A model generated the notes under the pieces. That model saw only the letters and a list, made by a program, of their open reading frames with translations. It was not told the DNA's origin and did no database searches. From an uncultured Bacteroidales bacterium (GTDB taxonomy: Bacteria > Bacteroidota > Bacteroidia > Bacteroidales > Paludibacteraceae), in assembly GCA_903911085.1 (NCBI GenBank), contig CAIWCC010000040.1, positions 1 to 64,000 of the forward strand: DNA of 64,000 bases, written 5' to 3'. This document shows, piece by piece, positions 55,080 through 64,000 of this stretch. The translations under genes and the position numbers were made by a program. How positions within the stretch are numbered: the first letter of the stretch is position 1; every line of letters starts with the position of its first letter.

Positions 55080-55178
55080 CAAAATAACAGATAAATTAAT
55101 TCCAAAACAAATTAAGCTCATATATTTTAACATGTAATCGTTTACAAAACACAATTATTTATTGTAAACGTTTGCAAT
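55080..55178 (-). promoter_or_regulatory. Promoter with paired LacI-type operators (beta-helix copy 2)
   Basis: CAAAATAA (55080-55087) as -7 region, then TGTAATCGTTTACA (centre 55139/55140) and TGTAAACGTTTGCA (centre 55169/55170), at 56 and 86 bp. Outside the shared GAACAAAATAACA segment and the operators, the spacer DNA has diverged from the copy-1 promoter. Confidence 0.75.
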
Positions 55179-55220
55179 AAGCAAAACAAACAAAATGTAA
55201 CGGTAACCATAATAAACAAA

Positions 55221-55265
55221 AAACAGATTACATTTCAAAAAAATGAAATTGTAATCTGCTTTTTC
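55221..55265 (-). terminator. Terminator of the SusCD operon
   Basis: AGATTACATTTCA pairs with TGAAATTGTAATCT across an A-rich loop, with A/T tracts on both sides, just after the stop of the DUF1735 lipoprotein gene. Confidence 0.7.
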
Positions 55266-55277
55266 TTAAAAATTTGA

Positions 55278-55910
55278 CTATTTTAAATTTCCAAGTTTTC
55301 TGATTTGGAAATAAAACCGTTGTTGTTTTTCCAAAATAGATAGACTCGATACGGCAGTAATTTTAATAGGTAATACCAACATCTTGTCTTTTGGCATAGT
55401 TGTACTTGCTAAATCTGCAGTATTATAATTAAACTTTGCATTGTTATACATTTTAATCAATGACCTACGCATAAGCAGTGGAACAATAACTCTTCGCTCG
55501 CCCTGAGGTATAGTTACAGTTGATGGAATAGAGAAAAATGCTCCCCCCAAAGCCTTTGAGTTTTTATATAAAGTCATTTGATCTGTCATCTGTACTGGCA
55601 ATGCAGTTTGAGCTACATTAATTACAGAATCCAAGTATGCACTATCAATTGCTAACGAAACAGTAATTTCTTCTAAATTATCGACCAAACCACTTCTATA
55701 AACACCAACTGTTTGATATGTGGTGTCTGCTTGTGCCAAAATTTGAGGTAAAGCCACTGTATCTAGCTTTGAAAAAATTATTGGATATACTGGATTTGAA
55801 AAATATATTCTTGAGTTACCAAACTCTGTTTGTAACTTTTCCTCGCACGAAGCAAAGAGAAGAATGGAGGCAACCAAAAATAATGCTGTTTTAAATTTTG
55901 CTAATTTCAT
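55278..55910 (-). CDS. Surface lipoprotein, DUF1735-like (SusE/F position)
   Basis: 210 aa. The lipobox is LLFASC with Cys near residue 22. The domain following resembles DUF1735/BT_3987-type modules, with VGVYRSGLVDNLEEITVSLA and IPQGERRVIVPLLMRRSLIK as characteristic strands; it lacks the additional binding module many SusE-like proteins carry. It is the last gene of the SusC-SusD operon (20 bp after SusD), the usual place for surface glycan-binding proteins. It is expected to be outer-membrane-anchored and to assist glycan capture. Confidence 0.8.
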   Translation of the reverse strand: MKLAKFKTALFLVASILLFASCEEKLQTEFGNSRIYFSNPVYPIIFSKLDTVALPQILAQADTTYQTVGVYRSGLVDNLEEITVSLAIDSAYLDSVINVAQTALPVQMTDQMTLYKNSKALGGAFFSIPSTVTIPQGERRVIVPLLMRRSLIKMYNNAKFNYNTADLASTTMPKDKMLVLPIKITAVSSLSILEKQQRFYFQIRKLGNLK

Positions 55911-55930
55911 ATTTCAATATTTTTTTAGAT

Positions 55931-57727
55931 TTACCAATTTGGGTTTTGTTCAAGAATGCCGCCAGCCCTGTCAACTTCATATTGAGGAATTGGGTGTAAA
56001 TACATTTTATTCTTATCAAAAGCTCTTTTTTCAACCACAACATTAGGAGTATAGGTAAATGAACCATCGGTATTTTTTACAATTGACACACCATGAATTT
56101 CTCCTTGTAAAAAATTCTCAGCAATTTTCCAACGACGTAAATCCCAATAACGAACATCCTCAAATGCCAATTCAATTCTACGTTCGTGAATAATTTTGTC
56201 ACGCAATTGCGACTGAGTTAAACCAGACGGAACAGCAGGCATAGCAACTGAAGCACGAGTACGTACAGCATTCAATGCAGCAGTAGCACTTAATGTAAAC
56301 CCTATTGGTAGCACATCTGGACCGTATGCTTCGTTTATTGCTTCGGCATAAAAAAGGTAAAATTCACTTAGACGCATAACCGACCACACTTTGGCGGCAG
56401 TTTTACCAGTATTCAAATCCAAAGTTTGATTAATGTATTTTTTCAAATAATAACCAGTTTTAGAAGCATGATAAATTCCTGGGCCAGCATCACCACCAAC
56501 ATAGGCTTGTACAGCAATTGCATTGTTAAACATTTCTCCATTGGTAAGAATTGTTTTTGCAAAACGAGGATCTCTACCTGCGTAAGGTGCGGCTATATGA
56601 GCCGGATTTGACCAATTGAATGGTGTACCATCTGCCATTTCATAAGCATCTACAAGTTCTGCAGTAGGACATGTACCAGTTTTTCCACCCTTCATCGAAA
56701 TTGGGAAGTTGGCAGCATCGAAAGAGTTGAATGCAGAAAATTTACGAGCAAACAAGTACTCATTGTTCCAGTTACCCCAAGTTGTCGGTTGAAACAAATC
56801 GGCATAATTGGTTCCTTGTTTATAAAAAGTAGGATATTTTGTTGTTAATTCAATCACGCTTTGACAGGCATTAGCAGCACGTATCCATTTATCCAAGTTG
56901 TTAGTTGGGTTAAATTGTGGACTAGCTGCATAAATTAACGCTTTGGCTTTCAATGCTAACACCGAACCAAGAGTGGCACGAAACTGGCGACCTGCATAAG
57001 TACCCGTACTTGCATAATATACAGCCACTGTGTCGCGATAAGGACTAGGAAGCACTTTTTTATTGTACTTCAGAATAGTATCTTTTTGCGACTGAGTTAG
57101 AGCATAAGCACCTCTACTAGAACATAAATCACACTCATTAACAATAAATTCAACAATAGAATCAACTGGTGATTGAGGATATTTTGACAAGTCCATACCT
57201 ATCAGATTGGCTTTATCTTTAATTAATGGCACTCTACCATAGCGTTTCATCAATTCGAAATAAAACATACCTCGCAAAAAGTGCATTTCGCCTCTGTTAC
57301 GAGTTAATTCAACCATACGAGTAGTGTATTCAACAGGATTTGAATATCTCAAACCACTCCAAGTCAGAGTATCAGTTCCTTGCAAATAGTCATTTGCAAT
57401 TCGAATACCTTTAAAACAGTTAGCCCAAACGTCATCCGGATTATAATACTTGTTCCAAGTACCATTATTAAACATTTGTATAGCTTCCATATCGTTTACT
57501 TCTTCCGATTCATCAGAAGCTGCTGTCATATACGAATTACCAATTCTATTAAAACCTCCAGGAAGATAAGAATAAGCAGTTACAGGCATTGCATTCAAAT
57601 ACGAAGTCAATTCAAAGGCTTTTTGCTCAGTAGCCAAGGTATATTCCCATGGGTCAAGATAATCGCTACAAGAAGATAAAGTAGCTGTGGCAAACAAAAG
57701 AATGCCGATTTTTTTTATAGTGTTCAT
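55931..57727 (-). CDS. susD-like: SusD-like outer-membrane glycan-binding lipoprotein
   Basis: 598 aa. The lipobox is TATLSSC (Cys near residue 20). The SusD/RagB family pattern is present: LDPWEYTLATEQKAFELT at the N-terminus, MHFLRGMFYFELMKRYGRVP with its TPR-like helices, and the C-terminal RRIELAFEDVRYWDLRRWKI. It partners the SusC-like porin encoded immediately upstream (57740-60742) and would form the lid of the transporter. It contains no enzymatic domain. Confidence 0.93.
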   Translation of the reverse strand: MNTIKKIGILLFATATLSSCSDYLDPWEYTLATEQKAFELTSYLNAMPVTAYSYLPGGFNRIGNSYMTAASDESEEVNDMEAIQMFNNGTWNKYYNPDDVWANCFKGIRIANDYLQGTDTLTWSGLRYSNPVEYTTRMVELTRNRGEMHFLRGMFYFELMKRYGRVPLIKDKANLIGMDLSKYPQSPVDSIVEFIVNECDLCSSRGAYALTQSQKDTILKYNKKVLPSPYRDTVAVYYASTGTYAGRQFRATLGSVLALKAKALIYAASPQFNPTNNLDKWIRAANACQSVIELTTKYPTFYKQGTNYADLFQPTTWGNWNNEYLFARKFSAFNSFDAANFPISMKGGKTGTCPTAELVDAYEMADGTPFNWSNPAHIAAPYAGRDPRFAKTILTNGEMFNNAIAVQAYVGGDAGPGIYHASKTGYYLKKYINQTLDLNTGKTAAKVWSVMRLSEFYLFYAEAINEAYGPDVLPIGFTLSATAALNAVRTRASVAMPAVPSGLTQSQLRDKIIHERRIELAFEDVRYWDLRRWKIAENFLQGEIHGVSIVKNTDGSFTYTPNVVVEKRAFDKNKMYLHPIPQYEVDRAGGILEQNPNW

Positions 57728-57739
57728 AATCTGCTCAAA

Positions 57740-60700
57740 TTAGAATTTAAAGTTTACACCAACATTATAAGACTTCATTACAGGATAACCTTCCATAACT
57801 TCAGGATCAAAATATTTTAAATGATCAAGTGTAAAAAGGTTCATGCCTCTAACGTAAATATTTGCAGAGCTAATACCAATATTTTTGATAAAACTTTTAG
57901 GCAAATTAAAACCAACTTCCAATGACCGAAGGCGAAGGAAATCACCGTTACGTAACCAATAAGTTGAAGTTTGGAAATTATTAGCTGCATTTTCTATCGA
58001 AAGTGAAGGAAAATCGGCGTACGCTGCATTATCAATAGTCCAAGGATTTTTCACGAAAGTAGATACATTCTTGTCACCGTATAGTGGTGTTACTGCATAC
58101 ATAGCACCTTCGGAATCACTTCTTAAATTTACTTCGCGACCTACAGCTGCTTGAAAATTTGCATCTACATAAAAACCTTTTACATTGAATCCTAAATTAA
58201 AACCTAAATCTAAAGTAGGTACAGTAGCATCTTTTCCAATTGCTGTGTAATCATCGCTATTAATCACACCATCATTATTCAAATCTTTGTAACGAATGCT
58301 ACCAGGTATAACTTTACCAAATGTTTGAACTGGTGCAGCATCAATCTCAGCTTGCGATTGAAATAAACCTTCCGCTACAAAACCATAACGTTGACCAATT
58401 GGATTTCCTTGTTGATACAAATAATCCCATTGACGAACTAGTTCATTCATACGAGTAATTTTATTTGTTACAAAAGTTGCATTAGCTCCAACATGGTATC
58501 CCCAATTAAGATATTTATGTTCTGCTAAAATGGATACTTCTAAACCATTTGATTTAATTTGTCCATAATTTGTATATCCAAAAGTATTTCCCAAATATGC
58601 TGGTGTAATATATGCACCCGAATTTAAAATATCATCGCGAAACTCATTGAAATAAGTTACATTAATATCAATGTCTTTGCAAATTGTAGCATCAATACCA
58701 AAATCGGTTTTATACGATTTCTCCCAAGTTAATAATGGATTACCAAGAGGCATTTCCGATCCATTAGTATTATACAGTGTGCGATATCCAAAGCGAGTAC
58801 CTCCGATGTTTTGATTACCAACTAAACCAGTTGAAGCCCTAAGTTTTAAGAATGAAATAGTAGTATTATTCTTCAAAAAGTCTTCTTCTGATAAAACCCA
58901 AGCACCCGAAATAGCTGGAAATAATCCAAATCTTTTACCTGCCATAAAATGCTCATTTCCACCGTATTGAGCAGCCACATCTACAATATATTTTTTATCA
59001 TAAATGTACGAAAATTTACCAGAAAAAGTTATCCTTCTATCAGGGAAATCGGTGCTAGTTACGTATTCGTCTTGATGATACATGGCCATTGCACCAATTT
59101 TATGTTTACCAAAAGTACGATTGTAATCTGTAAACAATTCAAGATTATTAGAACTTATTTCATATTCGCTAGAACCAATACCGGTGCTAGTCAAACTACT
59201 ATTGGTTCCATAAATATTGCTTGCAGTATCAACCACCGCATAAGTTTTTGACATACCATCGGTTACAGTATATGCATTATCGAAAGTAGCTCTAACACCT
59301 ACCGATAAGCCTTTTACGTAATCGGACAAATCATATTTTCCAACAATATTTGACTGAAAATAACGACGATGTGTTTTCTTAAATCCCATTTCATTCAAAT
59401 ATGCCACTGGATTATTTTTATAAGAATTTGTTCCTCCATAAACATTTGGCGACACATACACTTGAGATACGTTTGGATGAAATGTATACAAATTATTGAA
59501 AATTGAAGCTGTTGAGTTAGTAGGAGAATTAATATCCTCTAAACGACCTGACAAATCAATTTGCACAGAAAATCTGTTAGTAACATTAATGTCGACATTA
59601 GAACGAAAATTAATGCGATTCATATTTCTATTTGTACTGTAACTATTACCACTTTCGTCGAGTGTAATGTGGTCAGTATTCTTAAAAAGACCTTCAGAGT
59701 TTTCTAATCCAACATTAACATAATACTTTGCAACCTTATTTCCCCCACGGAAATCAACTAGATATTTGGTAGTTGGGGAATAATCACGTATTGTTTGGTC
59801 AAACCAATTTACATTAGGATATTTACGTGGATCTTGATCTAAGGAGTAACCTTTCAATTGAGCATCAGAATATAGTAACTGACTAGGGGTTTTACCATCA
59901 TTTGTTTGAGCTTGATTGTAAAAACGTGCATAATCGTACGATCCATAAAATTCTGGTAAACGAGTAGGGGTTGCATAACCATGTTCAACTTTTAGTCCAA
60001 CACTTGTTTTACCAACTAACCCACGTTTTGTTGTTACCAAAATAACGCCATTGGCACCATCCATTCCGTATAATGCTGTTGATGCAGCATCTTTAAGAAC
60101 CGATACTGATTCAACCTCATCAACTCCTAAAGTATTGAATTCGCGCTCGAAACCATCAACCAATACAAGTGGACTGCTAGTACCAGTAAATGAGTGTCTT
60201 CCTCTTATTAACATCGATGCATAATCGTCGCCTGGTTCACCATCTGCTTGTCGTAAATTTAAACCTGCAAGTTTTCCATACAAAGCATTACTAAATGCTA
60301 ATACAGAATTATTATTTAACGATTTATTATCAATAGTAGATACTGAAGATGAAACATCTCTAGCCTTTACATTTTGATAAAGCAAATCCACTGTTTTATT
60401 ATCGCCATTAGTAGATAAAACAACTGTCAGAGCAGATGATGCTTTTACTTTTCTTGCTTTATAACCAACTTTACTGATAAGAAGTACATCACCACTTTTA
60501 GCTTCAATTTTAAATTTACCAAAGTAGTCGGTACTATCAACCGAATTACCGATTTTAACAATGGCATTACTAATTAGTCTACCGGCATCATCTTCCACCA
60601 CTCCTTTTACAGTAATTTTCTGTGCAAAAGCACTTCCCACTGTCATTAAAGTAAAGCACAACATTAGTATGGCTTTTTTGAAAGCTTTCGACTCTCTATT

Positions 60701-60742
60701 TTTTAGATTTGTCATAACACTTAATTTTTTAATGTTTTTCAT
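57740..60742 (-). CDS. susC-like: SusC-like TonB-dependent transporter
   Basis: About 1,000 aa from ATG 60742 (60715 is an alternative); the hydrophobic signal segment is AILMLCFTLMTVGSAFAQ. A carboxypeptidase-regulatory-like domain (TVKGVVEDDAGRLISNAIVK) precedes the plug (SSPLVLVDGFEREFNTLGVD, VSVLKDAASTALYGMDGANG). The beta-barrel ends with a C-terminal YNVGVNFKF, the terminal aromatic typical of outer-membrane barrels. The gene order SusC, SusD, DUF1735 is a standard import unit. It overlaps the stop of the upstream SusD-like gene slightly in ORF terms if a longer start is used. Confidence 0.93.
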   Translation of the reverse strand: MKNIKKLSVMTNLKNRESKAFKKAILMLCFTLMTVGSAFAQKITVKGVVEDDAGRLISNAIVKIGNSVDSTDYFGKFKIEAKSGDVLLISKVGYKARKVKASSALTVVLSTNGDNKTVDLLYQNVKARDVSSSVSTIDNKSLNNNSVLAFSNALYGKLAGLNLRQADGEPGDDYASMLIRGRHSFTGTSSPLVLVDGFEREFNTLGVDEVESVSVLKDAASTALYGMDGANGVILVTTKRGLVGKTSVGLKVEHGYATPTRLPEFYGSYDYARFYNQAQTNDGKTPSQLLYSDAQLKGYSLDQDPRKYPNVNWFDQTIRDYSPTTKYLVDFRGGNKVAKYYVNVGLENSEGLFKNTDHITLDESGNSYSTNRNMNRINFRSNVDINVTNRFSVQIDLSGRLEDINSPTNSTASIFNNLYTFHPNVSQVYVSPNVYGGTNSYKNNPVAYLNEMGFKKTHRRYFQSNIVGKYDLSDYVKGLSVGVRATFDNAYTVTDGMSKTYAVVDTASNIYGTNSSLTSTGIGSSEYEISSNNLELFTDYNRTFGKHKIGAMAMYHQDEYVTSTDFPDRRITFSGKFSYIYDKKYIVDVAAQYGGNEHFMAGKRFGLFPAISGAWVLSEEDFLKNNTTISFLKLRASTGLVGNQNIGGTRFGYRTLYNTNGSEMPLGNPLLTWEKSYKTDFGIDATICKDIDINVTYFNEFRDDILNSGAYITPAYLGNTFGYTNYGQIKSNGLEVSILAEHKYLNWGYHVGANATFVTNKITRMNELVRQWDYLYQQGNPIGQRYGFVAEGLFQSQAEIDAAPVQTFGKVIPGSIRYKDLNNDGVINSDDYTAIGKDATVPTLDLGFNLGFNVKGFYVDANFQAAVGREVNLRSDSEGAMYAVTPLYGDKNVSTFVKNPWTIDNAAYADFPSLSIENAANNFQTSTYWLRNGDFLRLRSLEVGFNLPKSFIKNIGISSANIYVRGMNLFTLDHLKYFDPEVMEGYPVMKSYNVGVNFKF

Positions 60743-60753
60743 AGGATATATAT

Positions 60754-62697
60754 TTACCAACCTGGATTTTGAATCAAACCAAATCCTTTATTTACCTCTT
60801 GAGAAGGGAACGGATTCATATACCAGTGATTGTACCATACCCGTTTCATATAGAATTGTTTCTCGTAAGTAATTTTATAAGGCCATGGACTTGTAGTTTT
60901 TTTATACCATTTTCTAATCCATATTTTATAAATGTCTACTGGAATTTTAGTTTCAGACATTAAAGTACGGCGAAGGTCGAACCAACGGTGATCTTCATAA
61001 AACAATTCAATATTACGTTCATGCGCAATTGTCAAACGCATATTTGGTTGAGATTGACCAGTTATAACTGGTGCCATACCCGAACGAGCACGAATCAAAT
61101 TCAAATCAGCCTCAACCTGAGCTTGGTTTGTACCATATTCATTTAGAGCTTCTGCACGAATCAAATACAATTCTGCTAAACGCATATATATGTTTATTGG
61201 ATTCATAGAATTTTCTCTATTATCGTATCCTCTGGTAAATTTGCGCACATAATGTAAAATTGTAGCACGCGATTTATTGTAGGAATACACACCACAATTG
61301 GCAGGATAAACTGCACCACCAGTAGAAGTATCAACCCACCCATCAGCAAAATCAACAAATGGTTGTGAACCATAATCGGTAATTCCATTGTATGCAATTG
61401 AAGCATGAAAACGAGGGTCTAATCCTAGATATGCTTTTCTTGCAGCTTGAGCAACTAAAATTCCACCAGCAATGGCGGCAGTACCAGTAGGTATGTCAGG
61501 AACAGTAATTGTTATTGGTGTATTCCACGATTTATATTGACCAGAAAGGGTACTATCAATTTCATAACGTTCAACTTGATTCAAAGTCACCATATTTGGA
61601 GCATATCCATAAGGCGCTGGTTGTCCACGCAATACAGTAAAGAATTGCCAGTTACCTTGAGGGGCTTGCAACACACCCCAGATTGATTCGGTATTGCCTT
61701 TATTCGGATAATCTATTGATGCACAAGTATAATTCAAACCATTTTTCCTATTTGCTGGATTATCAACAATAGCATATCCATTAGCATTGCAATAATCAAT
61801 AGCAGCAGTAGCAGCATCGGCAGCTTTTTTCCAACGTTCTTTGTCATAATTCATAAAGCAAATTAAATTGGAATTTTCTCCCAATGCTTTTGAATAAGGA
61901 TTATCGGTGTTGTACAACGGACTGGCTGCGTATAACTCTAAGCGTGCTTTTAAACCATAGGCTAATGCCATTGGGAAACGTCCATATTCAGTAGATTCAA
62001 TAATTTTTGCTGGTAATGTACCAACATAATTCGTCATTACATCGTCCAATAGCCCATTAATAAAGTCATAAGTTTCCTGTAATGTGGCTCTTTTCTTAGC
62101 AAACGTTGAAAAATCATCAGTCGACAAATACTCTCTAGTCAAAATTGGAACTCCACCATATCGTTTCCACATTTCAAAATATACCAATGCTATCATCAAT
62201 TTTGATTCAGCTTTGATTCTATCTTTCTGAACCTGAGGATCAATGTTCTGATTGGTAGGAAAAGTTGAATTTGGAACACGATCAATATTATTCAACAAAA
62301 CATAAGCTTTACGAATTGTTTTCCATTTTAACGAATAATCATCTTCACCTTTAAATGAGCTTGACCATGAAGCACAAGTCATAGGTTCAACATTACCAGT
62401 ATAATATCTTTGAACCTGATAACCAGGCTGTACGTCAAACGATTGACCTTCGTCCGTTAATGCACTAGCAAAACTACCTCCACCCATACGTGTTCCAGAT
62501 GCACCAAATGGACGGGTGTCGAAGTTCAACGGAATTGGATAACTGTACATATCAATTAGCAATTTCTCAGTATTACTGTATTTTGCAAATACAGAGTCTA
62601 CGTTAAATCTTGCTGCTGGAGGAAACTCCATAAAGTCGCTACAAGAAGCAAACGACAACATTATTACTGCTATAAATAGCAAACTTAATTTTTTCAT
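60754..62697 (-). CDS. susD-like: SusD-like outer-membrane lipoprotein
   Basis: 647 aa. The lipobox is LSFASC (Cys near 19). SusD hallmarks are MIALVYFEMWKRYGGVPIL and RLAELYLIRAEALNEYG, then ERNIELFYEDHRWFDLRRTL and a C-terminal WYMNPFPSQEVNKGFG. It is longer than the SusD at 55931 and the two are not closely similar, so they may bind different parts of the target glycan. It pairs with the SusC-like gene at the window end. Confidence 0.93.
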   Translation of the reverse strand: MKKLSLLFIAVIMLSFASCSDFMEFPPAARFNVDSVFAKYSNTEKLLIDMYSYPIPLNFDTRPFGASGTRMGGGSFASALTDEGQSFDVQPGYQVQRYYTGNVEPMTCASWSSSFKGEDDYSLKWKTIRKAYVLLNNIDRVPNSTFPTNQNIDPQVQKDRIKAESKLMIALVYFEMWKRYGGVPILTREYLSTDDFSTFAKKRATLQETYDFINGLLDDVMTNYVGTLPAKIIESTEYGRFPMALAYGLKARLELYAASPLYNTDNPYSKALGENSNLICFMNYDKERWKKAADAATAAIDYCNANGYAIVDNPANRKNGLNYTCASIDYPNKGNTESIWGVLQAPQGNWQFFTVLRGQPAPYGYAPNMVTLNQVERYEIDSTLSGQYKSWNTPITITVPDIPTGTAAIAGGILVAQAARKAYLGLDPRFHASIAYNGITDYGSQPFVDFADGWVDTSTGGAVYPANCGVYSYNKSRATILHYVRKFTRGYDNRENSMNPINIYMRLAELYLIRAEALNEYGTNQAQVEADLNLIRARSGMAPVITGQSQPNMRLTIAHERNIELFYEDHRWFDLRRTLMSETKIPVDIYKIWIRKWYKKTTSPWPYKITYEKQFYMKRVWYNHWYMNPFPSQEVNKGFGLIQNPGW

Positions 62698-62717
62698 TTT
62701 CTTATATTATAAATAAG

Positions 62718-64000
62718 TTAAAAATCAACTTTTAAACCCAAATTATATGTTTTCAACTGTGGATACTTCCAGCTGTCGGCCAAATCGCCTTCTGGGTCAA
62801 TAACTTTTAATTTATCCCATGTGAAAAGATTTTGACCATTAGCATAAAGTCTTAAGCCAGTAAGACCAAGTACTTTTCTAATAATTCGAGGTTCAAAACG
62901 ATATGAAACTTCAATGTTTCTTAATCTTAGATAAGATCCATCGCGCATCCACATTGTAGAAGATGTGTAATCATTAGCGTTGTTATAAGCCAAAGTCAAT
63001 TTTGGACGAATAGCATTATCAATATTACTTGGTGACCAACGTTCAGGAACAACAAATTCCATCATACCACCATTTACATCAAAAGGTTTTTGAAATTTAC
63101 CTGTCATCATTTTTGAAGTGTTTGTAGCCCCTTGAAATAATGCTGATATTTCGAATCCTTTGTATGAAGTACCCAAATTAATACCGTAGCTCACTTCAGG
63201 AAACTCAGGATTACCAATTGGCACTTTGTCCAATTCAGATACTATTCCATCGCCATTCACATCAATATATCTGGCATTTCCAATTGTAGGAGTTCCAATA
63301 ATTGGTCCACGTGCTAATTCATCTGCATTATTATAAAAACCATCCGATATAAGACCAAAGTTTTCACCTATTCTACGACCAGTAGTCCAGAGGTTAGGAT
63401 TATTTGCATCTTTTACTTCATCTTTTTCAATCCATTTATTACGTGAGAAAGAATAATTACCACCAATAAAATATGAGAACTTGCCAAAATCTTGACGCCA
63501 TTTGGCTTCCAACTCAAAACCGTGATTTGTAACTCTTCCGATATTGAAATAATCTGCACTACTAAAAATCACCACGTGATAAGGAGTTGAGTTTGCTGAC
63601 AATAATATATTTTCACGATCACTTTTGAAAACATCTGCATTGAAAGTCAACTTATTCTTAAACAAAGATAATTCCACACCAATGTTCTTTTTGGTTGCCG
63701 TTTCCCAAGTAATGGTACTATTTCCAAGTTTTCCTTCCAATAGACCACCTCTTGCGGTAGGAGTAACATCGCCAAACATAGCGCCACTACTAGTTTTGTA
63801 TTCTCCACTGTAGTATAAGAATCGAATACCATTAGCAGTACCATCATTACCAACAATACCGTACGAACCTCTAATTTTAAATTTACTAAGTATATCTTGA
63901 CTCACATTGTCTTTCACAAATTCTTCTTCAGCTAAGTTCCAACCAGCTGAAAATGCTGGAAACCAAGCAAAACGTTTGTCGGCAGGGAAAGCCTCTGAAC
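62718..64000 (-). CDS. susC-like: SusC-like TonB-dependent transporter, C-terminal part (cut by window end)
   Basis: The reading frame is open from 62718 to the window edge; a GTG-initiated ORF from 63917 is only an internal piece, as ADKRFAWFPAFSAGWNLAEE is coded in frame upstream of it. Barrel motifs match SusC C-terminal halves (KFKIRGSYGIVGNDG, GYNIKG-like strands, WMRDGSYLRLRNIEVSYRFE) and the protein ends TYNLGLKVDF with a terminal Phe. About 40% of a typical SusC is visible. The plug and signal peptide lie outside the window. Confidence 0.92.
   Translation of the reverse strand, partial: SEAFPADKRFAWFPAFSAGWNLAEEEFVKDNVSQDILSKFKIRGSYGIVGNDGTANGIRFLYYSGEYKTSSGAMFGDVTPTARGGLLEGKLGNSTITWETATKKNIGVELSLFKNKLTFNADVFKSDRENILLSANSTPYHVVIFSSADYFNIGRVTNHGFELEAKWRQDFGKFSYFIGGNYSFSRNKWIEKDEVKDANNPNLWTTGRRIGENFGLISDGFYNNADELARGPIIGTPTIGNARYIDVNGDGIVSELDKVPIGNPEFPEVSYGINLGTSYKGFEISALFQGATNTSKMMTGKFQKPFDVNGGMMEFVVPERWSPSNIDNAIRPKLTLAYNNANDYTSSTMWMRDGSYLRLRNIEVSYRFEPRIIRKVLGLTGLRLYANGQNLFTWDKLKVIDPEGDLADSWKYPQLKTYNLGLKVDF

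Noticed and set aside
63625-63813. Plus-strand ORF opposite the partial SusC gene
   Set aside because: Antisense to conserved beta-barrel coding sequence with no own support.

Overview
This window looks like a chromosomal segment of a T9SS-encoding member of the Bacteroidota, most likely Bacteroidales. The evidence is tandem SusC/SusD pairs, many secreted glycosidases, several C-terminal type IX secretion (T9SS) sorting domains, TAnnTTTG-type -7 promoter elements, an N-succinylornithine-type carbamoyltransferase and very AT-rich intergenic DNA. No rRNA, tRNA or CRISPR array was recognised.

Layout. (1) 1-5.9 kb, minus strand: an operon alternating secreted transglutaminase-like proteins with short secreted Rhs-tail proteins and small immunity-like genes. 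The two Rhs-tail proteins share an almost identical N-terminal part, including a 113-bp identical DNA block, and carry unrelated C-terminal toxin-like tips. A truncated, frameshifted third transglutaminase-like copy ends the operon beside a REP-like repeat. (2) 6-8 kb: a secreted serpin and a DUF1801 protein. (3) 8.3-17.5 kb, plus strand: a secreted glycosidase cluster (GH16, GH29, GH2, DUF2264, GH43, GH88), interrupted by a GxxExxY gene lying between long inverted repeats. (4) 17.5-22.3 kb: core genes (sugar-phosphate transferase, TsaC, argF', apt, argB). (5) 22.4-29.2 kb: an accessory region with an ORF6N gene, a second ORF6N gene broken by two short insertions, a candidate structured RNA, two T9SS or surface proteins, a small zinc-ribbon ORF, and MNT-HEPN and HigBA-like toxin-antitoxin modules, each followed by a copy of one intergenic repeat. 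(6) 29.5-64 kb, minus strand: a large polysaccharide utilisation region. It holds two SusC/SusD pairs (one cut by the window end), a DUF1735 lipoprotein, paralogous T9SS beta-helix proteins, a 2.3-kDa-residue-scale (about 2,330 aa) beta-helix protein with an internal duplication, GH2, GH43, two further beta-propeller or jelly-roll proteins, GH29, an SGNH esterase and a GH9-like protein.

How it works together. The enzyme sets (fucosidases, uronate-directed GH88/DUF2264/GH2, GH43, GH16, esterase) suggest degradation of a branched, acidic, fucosylated plant or algal glycan; the exact substrate cannot be fixed from sequence. The most striking regulatory signal is a promoter design repeated four times in the large minus-strand region. 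Each copy has two LacI-family-like palindromes (TGTAAWCGWTTACA type) whose centres lie 55-56 and 86 bp upstream of the centre of a -7-like element. They precede the GH9-like gene, the GH2-GH43 pair and both beta-helix genes. This points to one regulator, probably an activator, coordinating scattered transcription units; its gene is not in the window.
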